Below are positions 22,300-33,592 of a DNA stretch of 64,000 bases, piece by piece. The translations under genes and the position numbers were made by a program. Source of the stretch: Epiperipatus broadwayi. Its lineage: Eukaryota > Onychophora > Udeonychophora > Euonychophora > Peripatidae. Under the pieces are notes generated by a model. It was not told where the DNA came from. It did not search any database and saw only the letters and a list, made by a program, of their open reading frames with translations. Where the stretch lies: positions 7,483,594 to 7,547,593 of the forward strand of contig JAQFVV010012416.1 of assembly GCA_028023455.1 (NCBI GenBank), written 5' to 3'. The first letter of the stretch is position 1. Every line of letters starts with the position of its first letter.

Positions 22300-23800
22300 C
22301 TTTCTCAGTATTTAATCTATAAGAAATAGAATCCTATCTGACCAACGTTATTTATTAATGAGTTATAATTTTATTTGATGTATTTCTTTTGTAAAATCAT
22401 TTCCATTTTTTTTTTTTTTGTTCTTTAAGTTTTATTTATGATTTTTGTTGTGTGATAAATTAAATTATATAAAAGTTAAACTTAAGTCAGGCATGAATGG
22501 TTATATAGATTTGTAAAGTTATATTAGGGGAAGGTAATCTTAGGTTATTTGTTTTGTAGTTAAATTGGGTCAATGGATTGGATATATTGGTGTAATTAGT
22601 AGATGTAGTATGAGATTCGCTATAGGCAGAATCACTTTATATGCCGCACACACTCGTTTTGCCTATGGGAGGAATTATAAGACGGAGACCGCAGTCCTTT
22701 CCTATGGAGTTTTTTTTATTGCTCTTCTTGTCAGATAGATGTAGTATTCCTATCTGACGAGAGGCAATTTCTTCTCTTAACCTTTTGTGCTGCCGTATTT
22801 CGTATTACATTGAATGCATCGATATATCAGATGAATTGACATTAGTTTGACTGCGAACTTGTGGCCTAAGGTTAAATAAGGATAGAATATTTTCTTTCAA
22901 ATGCAAATCTATGTAGTCTATTCATACTCGACACTCTAAATAAAAATGCATTAAATTTAAGTTGGGTATGGAAGTTGCATGGATTCGTTATCGATTAATT
23001 ATGTTTTTGGTTTTCATATTTGATTAAAATATATAGACATTCGGTAAATAATGATACCTTACGGTGAGTATCTAAAATGTATTTATTCGGATGTCTTTTA
23101 AGTTATTGGTGTCACTGTGGTATCTTATGATGAATACCAGTGGGTTTCTTGTATTCCCTATGCAATTGACGGTATCAATGATTTTGTATTTTGATCGTTT
23201 ATGTTTATTTTGAAATGTTTTTGACTGTGTAATCTATGTAACCGATCTATACTCAACATTATAAAACAAACTTTTATAAATCCATCTGTGCGAACTTATA
23301 ATAGTATAAAAATTAAAATGTAAATTAAAATCTAAAATAAAAGTTAAAAATAATGTTAAATGTTAAAGTAAACATGCTAAAATAATAATGTTAAATTTTA
23401 TATATATGTGCGTAAATAAATGTTTGTATGTTAATTACTGGCAGTGGCTTATTTTATTCTTTTTTATATATATCTTAGATAGGAATTTAATATAAAATAT
23501 AAATCTTTGTTGTTCCACTGAGCTAGTGACAATGGGCTAACGACCGGATATCAAAATATATAAAATAAAAAAATTTTTTTTTTTTTTTTACTTATGTATC
23601 TGCCTATGTTATACATTTTTCTAGGTTCAAATGCCTAGATGGCGCCCTGTAGTGCAGATTACATTAAGCTATCTCTGGAGCGTTATAATATATTACTGAC
23701 AATAATTTTAAAAGATATACCTCATTCCAGTACACTTTCTTGAAACATATGAGTAGACAGACATCTTAAATAGCACCTAAAACCCCGGGTCACAATTTCT
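22300..23800. other. Non-coding stretch, moderately GC-richer
   Basis: No long frame. A hairpin 'tgtcagatag/ctatctgacg' occurs at 22730-22762, with the related words 'cagatagga' at 21914 and 'cctatctgacc' at 22332. Two phrases, 'tctatgtagtctattcatac' (22910) and 'tctatgtaaccgatctatac' (23233), hint at an old internal duplication. Unassigned. Confidence 0.4.
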
Positions 23801-23814
23801 CGCATATAACTTTA

Positions 23815-23935
23815 TCATCTATCTGTTCAGATATATGGGATTGTGGACTTGAGTCAACTGATGAGTGCTGGTTCAGCATGAAATGCATCTTGGCAGTCAT
23901 TTATCTTTGTGAAGTGTTTTTATTCATATATTTCA
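23815..23935 (+). repeat. S1 fragment
   Basis: It contains 'gtcaactgatgagtgctggt', 'ttcagcatgaaatgca' and 'tcatttatcttt', the middle of S1 in the same order as 16.6 kb. Diverged and truncated at both sides. Confidence 0.7.
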
Positions 23936-23981
23936 GGAATGTGTGGTGGAGTGGAGGTTATTAAATAGATCTATAAAAGAT

Positions 23982-24331
23982 CACATGATCACCATTTATT
24001 ATGCTTGCTCTTAACTGTTATTAAAACAGGTAAACCTCTCTATACATACTGCCACTCAGTGCAAGCCAGAGTAATCAATGGATGCCAGAAGGCTTGTGCA
24101 TAAAATCCCCATCTAGTGCCTACTCATCCAATATCCTAAGACCCTAAGATTTAGGCATAGTGCTCTCAGGTCCAATGCTCCTCAATGATGAAGGCCACAA
24201 GCAAGAAACTAATCTGGGGATATTGGATGAGTAGGCACTAGATGGGGATTTTATGCACAAGCCTTCTGGCATCCATTGATTACTCTGGCTTGCACTGAGT
24301 GGCAATACGTATAGAGTTTGCCTGTTTTAAT
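23982..24331 (-). mobile_element. M1 palindromic retroposon, complete copy
   Basis: Flanked by a 13-bp direct repeat 'atctataaaagat' (23969-23981 and 24332-24344). Two inverted arms of about 110 bp ('cactcagtgcaagccagagt' and 'actctggcttgcactgagtg', continuing to 'ctactcatccaatatcc' and 'ggatattggatgagtag') surround a ~90-bp loop. The loop has 'atgatgaaggccacaagcaa' plus 'gaaa', a decayed form of the hammerhead-like core seen at 43 and 48 kb. Outside the palindrome one side has a ~50-bp tail ('ggtgatcatgtg' in the minus sense) shared by all copies. This copy points the opposite way to the other two. No ORF; a non-autonomous retroposon is the best reading. Confidence 0.8.
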
Positions 24332-24349
24332 ATCTATAAAAGATATTTC

Positions 24350-24970
24350 ATATGGAAAAAGAAAAATGAAGTTGTGGTGTGTGTGTTTAATTTTTTAAAA
24401 AACCTATATTAATCTTTAACTAAGGTTTAAAGTTTATATGTGGACTAGAAATAGTCTCTAATTTAACAAATGATTAATGATAAGCATTAATGTATTTATC
24501 TAGAGTGGATCATATTAAACTGATGGGTGAAGTAAGTTTGACACTCATAAATCAAAATTTAATAAATTTTAAAAGGCAACTGCTTGTAATTTTTACAAAA
24601 TTGTAAAACTCTTATGAAAGAAATTTCACTTAAAATCAACCATTATTCAATGTTTACATGCAACCAGTTTTCAACTTACATAATTAATGTGTTCAACAAT
24701 GATGTGTGGAGTCCACTAGAGGGAGCCAAGGACTCCAGTTTATTCTGTTTCAGACTGACCACATTTTAGTTCCTTAGTTTTTTCTCTAAAACTATTCCTC
24801 TTTAAAAGAGGAGTTTCTAGGCTCTTTTTTTATATACAAGTTATGTCAACACATTATAACAAATAAGAATAATATCAACCTTTATAAAAATGCTGTGCAA
24901 ATTATATGGCAATCATTGAAATTTCAAAAGATTTCTACAGAGATTTTTTCCTCTTAATAAAAATTCTTTG
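24350..24970. other. AT-rich spacer
   Basis: A (GT) run at 24380 and an inverted pair 'aaaactattcctctttaaaa'/'gaggagtttc' near 24785 were noticed. No gene. Confidence 0.45.
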
Positions 24971-24974
24971 TTTC

Positions 24975-25100
24975 ACTCAGTTTTGCTGAGTAGATGAGAG
25001 GGTCCGGTTTTCAGGAGGGGCCCTGGGAGCCTAAACTCTAGTCCTGTTGGATATGGGAGCTGGGATGAGGGTGCTGTGGTGATCGTTTCCGATGTTGAAC
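24975..25100. other. GC-rich island, unassigned
   Basis: About 55% G+C in strongly AT-rich surroundings, starting with a small hairpin 'actcagttttgctgagt' (24976-24992). On the minus strand one frame stays open for about 43 codons after a pyrimidine-rich stretch and an AG, which would be compatible with an exon or with an inserted repeat. No motif recognised. Confidence 0.4.
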
Positions 25101-25104
25101 TTCT

Positions 25105-26510
25105 CATTCATAGGAAAGAAAAAATAATGTTATTTTTAGCGGTTTTTTAGCGTTATTCTTATAAATGATAATATTCATGCATTATTGCAAAGTAAGCTGC
25201 AGTCTGATTTAATGGTTTTAATTGCAAGAGATTTGTCTAAATTATTTCTATTATTTCCAATATGGATATTGATAAGGTTGGTCACTGGCTGTTCATAATG
25301 TTTTTTGTGAAGGATTGGAATGGTTTTCAGCAGAGACAATTTAAAGCTCAGTATTTTTCCTTGTTCTCTATAGTTCTTCCAAAATATACTGGATTGCACT
25401 CTTCTGGGAATATTCAAAGCCATTTCAGAGAACTAAACAGTAGATTGACTTAGCCCATATTTTATATTGTATCAAGTGTTTTCCTATTCCTCAACTTATC
25501 TAATGCAAACTGGATTTTTCGATATTGTACTCCTAAAATGCTATTCATATTTGAACTCTGAGACTTTACAAATAATTCCTTATTATAACCTAAGTTTGCT
25601 TTTACTAATTAATCGCATCATGGACTGATGCTTTGAACATTCATGGATTGATCAATTCTTAGAAATGCTATGGACAAAAATACAATGTATCATTTTAAAT
25701 CTCCATATTACACTATGTAAATCAAAATATGACATGTAAAATATATTGTACCAATAAAGTTTAACCCTATTTTTAAAAAAAGAAAACAATGATTTGTGTC
25801 ACTCAATTCATGCATAATAAGTCAAAAAAATTATAAACATTAAAATGACTTTTAACAATTATATTTGCATTGGGTCCTGTGTTGAAAATAGTTTTAAAGA
25901 ATATAAATTATTTGAAACATCATATTTGTAATAGTAATTAAAATAATGAATGTCACATAATTTATACTAATAAATGAAACTTTTTTTTTTCTTTTTTTAT
26001 ATCATTATATTAAATTATTATTTATCCTTATTTCATACAATAAAAACAAATAAAATTACTTTGCTGCTAATGAATGAAGTAAAAATATTTTCAAACTCTT
26101 TTTTATATCTTTAAATTCTTTACATATAATTAGCATAAGAATAAAATAAAGTTGTTACAACTAATAAATGAAAGAAAAATATTTCTCCCATTCTTTTTCA
26201 TATAGTTAAGCTGAATCATTATTCAATTTTGAAAGATATATTTGGAATATTTTTTGTGGTTTCTGTAAATTTTGTGCAAGATATCTTTTGAATAAGTATA
26301 GATTTATATATCTTGGATTGGCATATTTCAAAATCATTTTTCTATAAGTTTAATTTGGATAGGAAAATCAATTTGTAAAACGCAACTGCATACAGTTAGA
26401 TTGACTGTGAAGTCTGATTTTGTAACTTCTATTCTAGGAATTCCTTGTTATATCAAAGAAAGGCTAATTGTATTTATACTATCTAAACGTAATTATAAGT
26501 GGCTTGAACT
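25105..26510. other. Spacer with unassigned overlapping open frames at 25175-25453
   Basis: Frames of 82 codons (minus, 25423-25175) and 63 codons (plus, 25262-25453) overlap; at most one could be real. The minus one is less low-complexity than most in this window ('RRVQSSIFWKNYREQGKIL') and lies just upstream, in minus sense, of the GC-rich island. It could be an old exon or element fragment. The rest is AT-rich. Confidence 0.3.
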
Positions 26511-26514
26511 TGAT

Positions 26515-26665
26515 CTCTCAACCTCCCCACATTTATCCAATCTATCTTATACAACTGATACACATAACCACCATATACATATGTGATTATGTGTGTCGGT
26601 TGAATAAGATGGATTGGATAGATATTGTAAGCTTGAAAGTTCAAGTCCCTTATAATTCTATTGAG
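26515..26665. repeat. Two S1 tail fragments head to head
   Basis: 'aatctatcttatacaactga' faces 'tcggttgaataagatggatt' across a centre near 26580, and the outer parts 'gaacttgatctctcaa' and 'ttgaaagttcaagtccc' also pair. The sequence corresponds to the S1 downstream region (the 'gatacac...gagatag...gttcaa' part). Inverted duplication explains the similar open frames on both strands. Confidence 0.6.
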
Positions 26666-27059
26666 TATAGTATAGATAATATACATATATTTAAATATTA
26701 TACTATCTAAACTAAACTGTGTTGAAATGGTTTAGCTTGCTATTAAATTATAAAATATTCAATTTCTAAAAATATACACAAGAGAATATTAATACTGATA
26801 TTAAAAATACCAATAAGGTTTATTTGCAGTATATTTTTTCAAAAGTATATACAGATACAATAATATTAATATTTAGTTATTGAAAATTCAGCATTTCCTA
26901 AAATACAAATACGTTTATAAATAAAAACCTTAAAATTTTCAAGATAATCAGATTTTATTAATTTACTTAATCCTCCAACTATTGAGTAGAGTTTGGAACC
27001 TAAAATATAATCTTTTTTTCATTTTTTTATTCTCATCTTTAACCAAAATCTATATCAGA

Positions 27060-29270
27060 TTTCATTTCATCATCATTATATTGATCACAGCAGGATGAAA
27101 ATCTCAACAAGTTTAATTCAGTTTCTATTATTCATAGTCTCTATTTTCCACATCACACCAACATACTTTCTTATTCCAATCTTTTATCTCACATGTGATC
27201 TTTTTCTAAATCTTTTACAATATCTCAGAATTCAGTATAAGATTTCTAATCACATTTATCCTCATCTTTTCTAACAATATGTCCAGCTAAAATCCATTAC
27301 AAATCCATTCAGTCTTCTTTTTTTAAATGTTGTCAATGATACTTGTTTATTCTTTCACTCATATATTTTACTTTTGATCCCTTCTTGTTGCTCCCAATAT
27401 ACATATCTCCATACTTTGTTAAGTGAGCTGAAGTCTGCCCAAGTTAAGCAGAATAGGTGAACCATATCAATTAAAAAAACCATTTTAAATTATGTAGGCA
27501 TATTTCCTTTTAATACAAAGTTCTTTCTGCCAAAAATATACCATCCATGTTCAATTCTATGATTAATTTTATCTATCATGTTTCTATGTGTATTAATAAT
27601 CTGACACAAACATCTGTAGTTGTAATTTCTAATTAATGGTGATCTTTTTTTTTCTTCTAGTATTCATCTTTAATTCTACTTTCTTATTTTCATTTGATAA
27701 TTCCTGAATCATTTCTTGAAGCCCTGAAACATTACATGCAAAGTCAACAATGTTATGTCAAATGTTATCTCTAAAATCTAAACACCTTAAATAATCTCCA
27801 TTTATTTTTTTTCCTCTGAGTTTCCAATTTCAATTCTCAAAATACTTTAAAACCGCTGGAAAAAGATTGGAGCTATGGAATCATACCACCTACATTCTTA
27901 TCAATGTTAATTTTCTAATGTCTCCATATAATCTAACTATTCCTATTATATTTTGGTGAACATTATTGAGAATATGAAAATATTCTGGATCTATATCTTG
28001 TTGGTTTAAAACTCTAATCACTGAAGAAATGCTTATGGAAGCAAATGCCTTTTTATAATCTGCACATCTAAAGCATAATGGCAACTCACACTCATTGGTA
28101 CTTTCCAAAATTTCTCTCAATACTTAAAGGTGACCCAATATGCTAAAACAATTTTAAATCTAGGTTTGAGTCCAATGTTTGCTGTAGTATAATGAACATG
28201 CTAATAGCTCTCAACAAGCTTTTCTAATAAATGCTGGAAGAGAAATCATTTAAAATCTCGATCTAGAATTATCCCTATCCCCAACCAGTTTTGAGCTGAT
28301 GGCACTTCTCATTGAGGCACTAGGATATTCAGACACTAGACCTAAAATACCAATTCAAGTGCAGCATTTATCTAAAAATTAATTATTAAGTAGAAAATCT
28401 AAAATTTTCAGATGTCTATATGCTTTCAAATCCAGCTAACTAATTTAAATAGCTATATGGAACTGAACTAAATTCACCAAAAGCCTCAAAAACAAAACTA
28501 TAATAGTAAGAAAAAATCAGTTTGGGGATGGGAATAATTCTAGATAGAAATTTTAAATGCTTTCTCTACCGGCATTTATCGGAAAACTTTGTTTAGTGCT
28601 ATTAGCACACTCATTTGAGGCTTTGGCGATGTTATATTGCTAAAGTTATTAATGTATAGTGTATCCGAATTTACTTCAGTCCTATATGGCTATTTAAATT
28701 AGATAGCTGAATTTGAAAACATATAGATGTCTGAAATTTCAGATTTTCTACTTAATAGTTAAGTATTAGATAAATGCTGCACTTGAGTTGGTATTTTAGA
28801 TCTAATATCTGAATATCCTAGTACCTCACTGAGGAGAGCCATCAGCTCAAAACCAATTTGGGGATAAGAATAATTCTAGATAGAGATTTTAAATGCTTTC
28901 TCTTCTGGCATTTACTGGGAAAACTTGTTTAGACTATTAACATGCTCATTATATTAAGTGTAGTAAGAGCTTAAGAAGTTATGTGATTTATGACTTTATT
29001 TTCTTACTATTATTGTTTGCTGTAGTATAGAATTGATAAAAGACTGACAGGCTTGTAAATTCTAATATCTACTTTATAACCTTTCTTAAATATTAATATT
29101 ACCATTGCATTCTTCCAATCACTTTGATACAATTTTATCATTTAGACATTTGGTATATAGTTTTCCCAACAATTGTTCAATTTGTTCACTTGCATTTTTT
29201 AAGATGTCAGTAATCAATTGTTTTTTAATTGAGTTTCATCATCACTATTCTAACATTTCCACATAAGAAC
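27060..29270 (-). mobile_element. RTE-like LINE, minus strand, interrupted
   Basis: In minus sense it reads from about 29270 to a 3' end near 27060 that ends in GAT/CAT repeats and matches the 3' ends at 10.3 and 49.5 kb. Recognisable pieces are 'VDIRIYKPVSLLSIL' (about 29090-29040), then after an insertion 'LPLCFRCADYKKAFASISIS' with 'DIDPEYFHILNNVHQNIIG' (28090-27940), the motif-A region of an RTE-type reverse transcriptase. Stops occur throughout. The block between 28191 and 29028 is a later insertion with its own 14-bp duplication. Confidence 0.75.
28191..29028. mobile_element. M2 complex palindrome nested in the RTE-like LINE
   Basis: A 14-bp direct repeat 'gtttgctgtagtat' (28177-28190 and 29015-29028) brackets the block, with one copy counted in the interval. 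Inside, arms of about 290 bp face each other: 'gtgcagcatttatcta' with 'agataaatgctgcac', and 'gatgtctatatgctttcaaa' with 'tttgaaaacatatagat'. The loop holds a third, inverted partial copy (about 28517-28640) of the outer arm. After the palindrome ends near 28951, a ~64-bp AT-rich tail precedes the second direct repeat. There is no ORF. The layout (palindrome, tail, long duplication) is like M1. Confidence 0.8.
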
Positions 29271-29274
29271 AGTC

Positions 29275-29640
29275 TATAATCATTTATTTTTATCTTTACA
29301 GTCTTTCTTTTAAATTATCTTGTTTCACCCCCTTCCTTTATTTATTTTACATGTATTTCTTTTTTTATGTCCTATTACTAATGTCTTCCTCAATAATGGT
29401 AGTAGTTAATTCACATGTGTCAATAGTTAAAATAGCATTTCAAATAGCTCAGGATAGAAATTTTATACAGCAGGATGCCACTCATATAATCATCAAGAAT
29501 TTGATATTGAATTGACAATATGTAGCAGTAATAGTAGAAGTAATAATAATAATAATAATAACAACAATAACAAATTTATTTAAATGACATTTTTTATTTA
29601 ATTTAGAACATATACACATTTTAAAAATAATAAACAGTAT
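29275..29640. other. AT-rich spacer with TAA-type microsatellite
   Basis: (taa)n at 29543-29575; otherwise nothing recognised. The nearest upstream part of the RTE-like LINE may fade out here. Confidence 0.45.
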
Positions 29641-29642
29641 TA

Positions 29643-29697
29643 TAGTAATAACTGATATACAGGCTTATATACCTGTATCAATATATGTAATATATAG
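29643..29697 (+). repeat. 55-bp direct repeat, copy 1
   Basis: Pairs with 30105-30160; both contain 'tgatatacaggctta', 'tatacctgtatcaatatatg' and 'taatata'. Each unit is itself partly palindromic ('acagg' and 'cctgt' around a short centre). The pair brackets the S1 copy between them. Confidence 0.8.
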
Positions 29698-30104
29698 AGT
29701 ATATAAGCACAAGCTTTCACACGACCCACCACTCTCCACTCTATCTCATAACACTGATACACTTAAACACATATAAAAAATAATCACCAATATACATATT
29801 TCATACTAAACCAGCAATCATCAGTTGGTTCAGATTATCATCTCTACACATATATGCAATAAATACTCAGATATATATTAAGATAGTCAATCTTCATACT
29901 TTAATGGACAGGCTTCAATCCACTCCACACTCCAACTCTTCAACCATCCATCCAATGGAAAATCTGATGATGGAAAGCTCAAATGCCACCCTGAGGCCAA
30001 GATTCTTGTCACACCCATGTTGACCTAAGGTCAATCTGACCTCTCATATACAGGACATAATCCATTTAATACATATATGAGAAATAGGCAAATGTCTCTA
30101 CTAT
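29698..30104 (-). repeat. S1 SINE-like repeat, full-length minus copy
   Basis: This is the reverse complement of 16325-16790 along almost its whole length, with 'gacccaccactctccact', 'tcagttggttcagattatca', 'ggacaggcttcaatccact' and 'acccatgttgacctaaggtc'. It is the best second copy for building a consensus. It is flanked by the 55-bp direct repeats, longer than any normal target duplication. Confidence 0.85.
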
Positions 30105-30160
30105 GTAATAATTGATATACAGGCTTATTATATACCTGTATCAATATATGTAATATACAG
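30105..30160 (+). repeat. 55-bp direct repeat, copy 2
   Basis: Same words as copy 1 with a 3-base insertion ('aggcttattatatacc'). See 29643-29697. Confidence 0.8.
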
Positions 30161-30164
30161 GGTA

Positions 30165-30525
30165 AATACAAATAGCTAAATAAGTCAATGTACATTTTAC
30201 AGTGTTTAGGTAGTTGATTTAAAAAAGACAAAAAATTTTAACTGCAAAATCTTATAAAATGCTTAGCAGAAAATAAAAAAAGGCTAAATAAGCAGAAACA
30301 TTTTATAAATAAGTGGTGGTGGGAAAATGCTTTACACAGTACAGTATTTATAAATAACAAATTGTTATATAATATTTACATTTAATAAAATCAGTGGGGA
30401 AAACTAATTGGTAAATATTTATTCTATTGATTACTAACATATATTACTAGTGCTGTATAGATTTTAAAACAAATTTAATATATAAATATATTATAAATAC
30501 ATACCCAATCAACAATTAATAGTAT
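30165..30525. other. AT-rich spacer
   Basis: No gene, repeat or motif recognised. Confidence 0.5.
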
Positions 30526-30529
30526 TCTA

Positions 30530-31112
30530 TCTTATGGACAGCTCCAGAGAGCAGTCACATCACAAATTCATGCATTTCTCCACTACATATAGTTCAGTGC
30601 CTAACTCTCAAATTCCACATATCTCTTCTCATTTCTTATATCATCCAGCAAGGTCAATCATTTCTGTCCTTTCTTCTTGTTTCCAGTCACCATTCCCTCC
30701 AAAACATATTTCATTCAAAAATTATTTCTTCTTAATATATGTCCAATCCAATGACTCTTTCTATCTCTAATTTCCTCATTCAATCTTTTTTTTTTTTGAT
30801 TTATTCTTTTCAAAACTTCTTTAACATTTTATTCATCCAACTAATTTTTTCCAACCTTTTCCATGATATTTCAAAGGCTTCCAAATTGTTCCTAATTTTT
30901 TATCATGTTTCACAATTATACAATAATACACTTCACATATAGAATTTAATTAATCTTTTTTTTAATTCTCTCTTCAAAGGTCCTCAAAATATTTTCTTTC
31001 TTTTATTGCCTTTGTTGCTAATCTATTCTTCTTTTAACTTCATCTTCACTTATTACATCCTCACCCAACCAACTACCCAAATATCTAAATTCATTTACCT
31101 GTTGAACTATAT
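30530..31112 (-). mobile_element. LINE relic, downstream part (continues from 33.9 kb)
   Basis: In minus sense, starting right at the hAT insertion point, a frame reads 'VQQVNEFRYLGSWLGEDVIS' then 'EDEVKRRID' (about 31105-31020), the block that follows the reverse-transcriptase thumb in RTE/CR1-type LINEs ('QVxEFKYLGS'). The remainder to 30530 is decayed C-terminal and 3' sequence. The upstream half is at 33593-33960. Confidence 0.7.
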
Positions 31113-33584
31113 CAGAGGTGGGAAACCCTTTTTACCATTACAGGCCACATTTTAATTAGGCAATAATAAAAGAGGCCACTTTAATTTTTTATATTTGTTT
31201 AACATATAAATATATTTAGATCTTCAAATTTTAAATAAAAATTTTATATTAAATAACACTTCAAATAAAAATATTATTAACATAAATATCATAATTGAAT
31301 TTATTACATTATAAAGAAATAGAATAGAACAAATATAAATATTAAATCGTAAAAATCTATCATAGCAACAATACAAAAAATAATTTTATAATCCGATGGA
31401 AAATTTAAGTTTGTGAGATATTTGCATTTGTTTCTTATTTGAAAGTAATTGAATATTTGGATTAAGTTTCATAACGCATACACTTAATTGATCCTCTAAA
31501 TGAGCATCTGTAATCTGTGTTCTTAAACTAGTTTTAATTTTTGTCATGAGAGAAAATGTTGACTCACAGCAGTAAGTACTTCCAAAGCAGGAAAGTAAAT
31601 GGTGTGCATGCTTTCGTAGATATGGATATTCAACAGCATTTTTCCAAATTTCTATGGCATCCTTTTCAGCATCAAAAAGGGATTTGAGGATAGTATCTTC
31701 CCCTAACTCAAATAATTCCATTTGTAGTACCATAGAAGCCTCAGATATATCTACTAAATGTGGTTTAAATATCAGTTTCATAGCAGGAGTATGTTTGTCA
31801 AAATCTGAAAATCTTTCAGTGCATTCTTCTATTAAAAAATCCAAGACACCTATATATTCATCAAATGCTTTATTTTCATAATTCTGCTCATTTATTTTTG
31901 CTAGCTTGGGGAAGTGTTCGGAGATCCGAACAAGAGAGCAATGTTTTGAAAAATGTTAATTTTTTTCGAAATGCTTGGTTCTTTTGCCACATTTCATATA
32001 TATGTTTCATTTTACCTTGCAGACAAATATTTAAATTGTTTTGTTTTGTCATGATATCAGACAAAAAAACAATGTTTCTACAAAATGCTTCATTTGATAA
32101 ATCACGTGGTTTTTCTTGTTCTTGATAAAAGTTTAAAATTTGTTGTCGAAGAGTTAAAACTTTTATCAAAACCTGTCCTGTTGGTAGCCAGCGAACCTTG
32201 CAGCAGTATGGTAAATCAACACTGTAAGTTTCCTCATCTAAAGTTAGCATCTGCCAAAATTTACCATGATGCATTGCATTTACACAAATATGATTTATAA
32301 TCGCAATGACTTTATCCAGAGCATCTTGCAAAATCATGGATTTGGCACAAAGATTCTGTTGATGCAAAATGCAGTGAAATGATATCAAATTTTTCAAATT
32401 TAAGTTGTCCTTCTTTAATAAACCAACGAATCCTTTTTTGCCTCTCATGGAAGGTGTGCCATTGGTTCAAACACTAACTAAATTACTAATATTTAACTGT
32501 AATCGATGACATACTTCTTTAAAGTTTCCAAAAATGTCAGCACCATGAGTTCTTTCAATTAGTGTAACCAGCGCAAGAAGTTTTTCGTAACACTGAAAAT
32601 CTTTAGTTACAGCATGAATAAAATATAAAACTTGTGCCGAATCAGTGTTTTCATCTAAAGCAATTAAAAATTAAACTTCTTCATTTTGTATAATATTATG
32701 AAGTTGCTCTGTTACATTTTTGAGCTAATTTGTGCTGTCGATCTGTTATAGTTTTTCTTGAAAAAGCCAATTTTTCGTATTTATCAACTTTTTCTAGACC
32801 ACATTCTTTTATTAATTCTACATCACTAAATGGTTTGCCTCTTTTTCCAAGTATATGTGTTATTTTGTAGGTAACATCAACTGCAGTGGTATTTTTCTTT
32901 TTCAAAAGCATTAAAAGACGCCTGTTAGTGATGCTTTTCATTTTTCAATTTTTGAAGTGCAGCTTGTAAAGATTTGCCTTCTAAATTGAAGAATTTATGT
33001 TCTTTATCAAAGTGTTTATTTGCATTCACTTTTTCTAAAGTAGTTAAAACTGTATCGCACAACAAACATACCATTTTATCTTTCACAAAAGTGAAGAAAA
33101 AATCTAACTCCCACTCTTCATTAGATGTTCTATTTTCTTCATTTAATTTTCTTTTCTTGCAATTTGATATGATGGGTAAAAAAAAATATTAAATATCTTA
33201 AGAAAGTACAATAACACTGTGTTTTAGTAAAACCACAGAATAAGTATAACAATAACAACTGTATGACTACAAGCATGGGACAAGTTTGACAAACGACAAG
33301 TCACAAACACCTTTTTATGAACATTTGTGTAGAGATCAGGTAACATGTCCGGTAGTGTTCCTGTTCTGCACTAGGTAGTATTCTATCATTAGAAATACAC
33401 AATTGGTTATGACCACCAGTAACCACTGAAACTTACATTTATACTGTTCTTTATTTAATTCTATAAATTTTCAAATTGTCATTATCTAAATAAGTGAATA
33501 TCAATTAATACATGATCTAGCTTCCACGAAGTCTGCATAAGTCACTCATGGAGGCCACATGTGGTCTCACATTCTCCACCTAAG
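31113..33584 (-). mobile_element. hAT DNA transposon, 2.47 kb, with 8-bp target duplication
   Basis: Perfect 8-bp direct repeats 'aactatat' (31105-31112 and 33585-33592) bracket the element. The left end begins CAGAGGTGGGAAACC; the right end read in reverse begins CTTAGGTGGAGAATG, and subterminal 'ggccacat' words occur on both sides. The CAGxGGTGGG-type end, the 8-bp duplication and the encoded transposase all fit hAT. It sits within a LINE, whose frame resumes exactly on the two sides, so the LINE is older. Transposase stops and frameshifts make it non-autonomous now. Confidence 0.92.
31386..33170 (-). pseudogene. hAT transposase (GTF2IRD2/ZBED-like), broken
   Basis: N-terminal to C-terminal on the minus strand: a BED-like zinc finger ('MVCLLCDTVL' then 'NKHFDKEHKFF', about 33075-32985); a helical segment (32941-32696); a catalytic core starting 'LIALDENTDSAQVLYF' (about 32665), with 'ERTHGADIF' and 'TNGTPSMRG'; a long middle domain (32448-31888) with 'CILHQQNLCAK' and 'VRWLPTGQVL'; and the C-terminal dimerisation region 'LLSCFGSTYCCESTFSLMTK' (about 31585). 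These blocks match the GTF2IRD2/FAM200-like transposase group. Three reading frames and several stops are needed. The usual TDGAPAM box reads TNGTPSM, so the second catalytic Asp is lost, with a stop just before it. Confidence 0.9.
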
Positions 33585-33592
33585 AACTATAT

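Noticed and set aside
26468-26710. Open frames on both strands with similar His/Tyr-rich text
   Set aside because: The similarity of strands comes from an inverted S1 duplication; no protein family.
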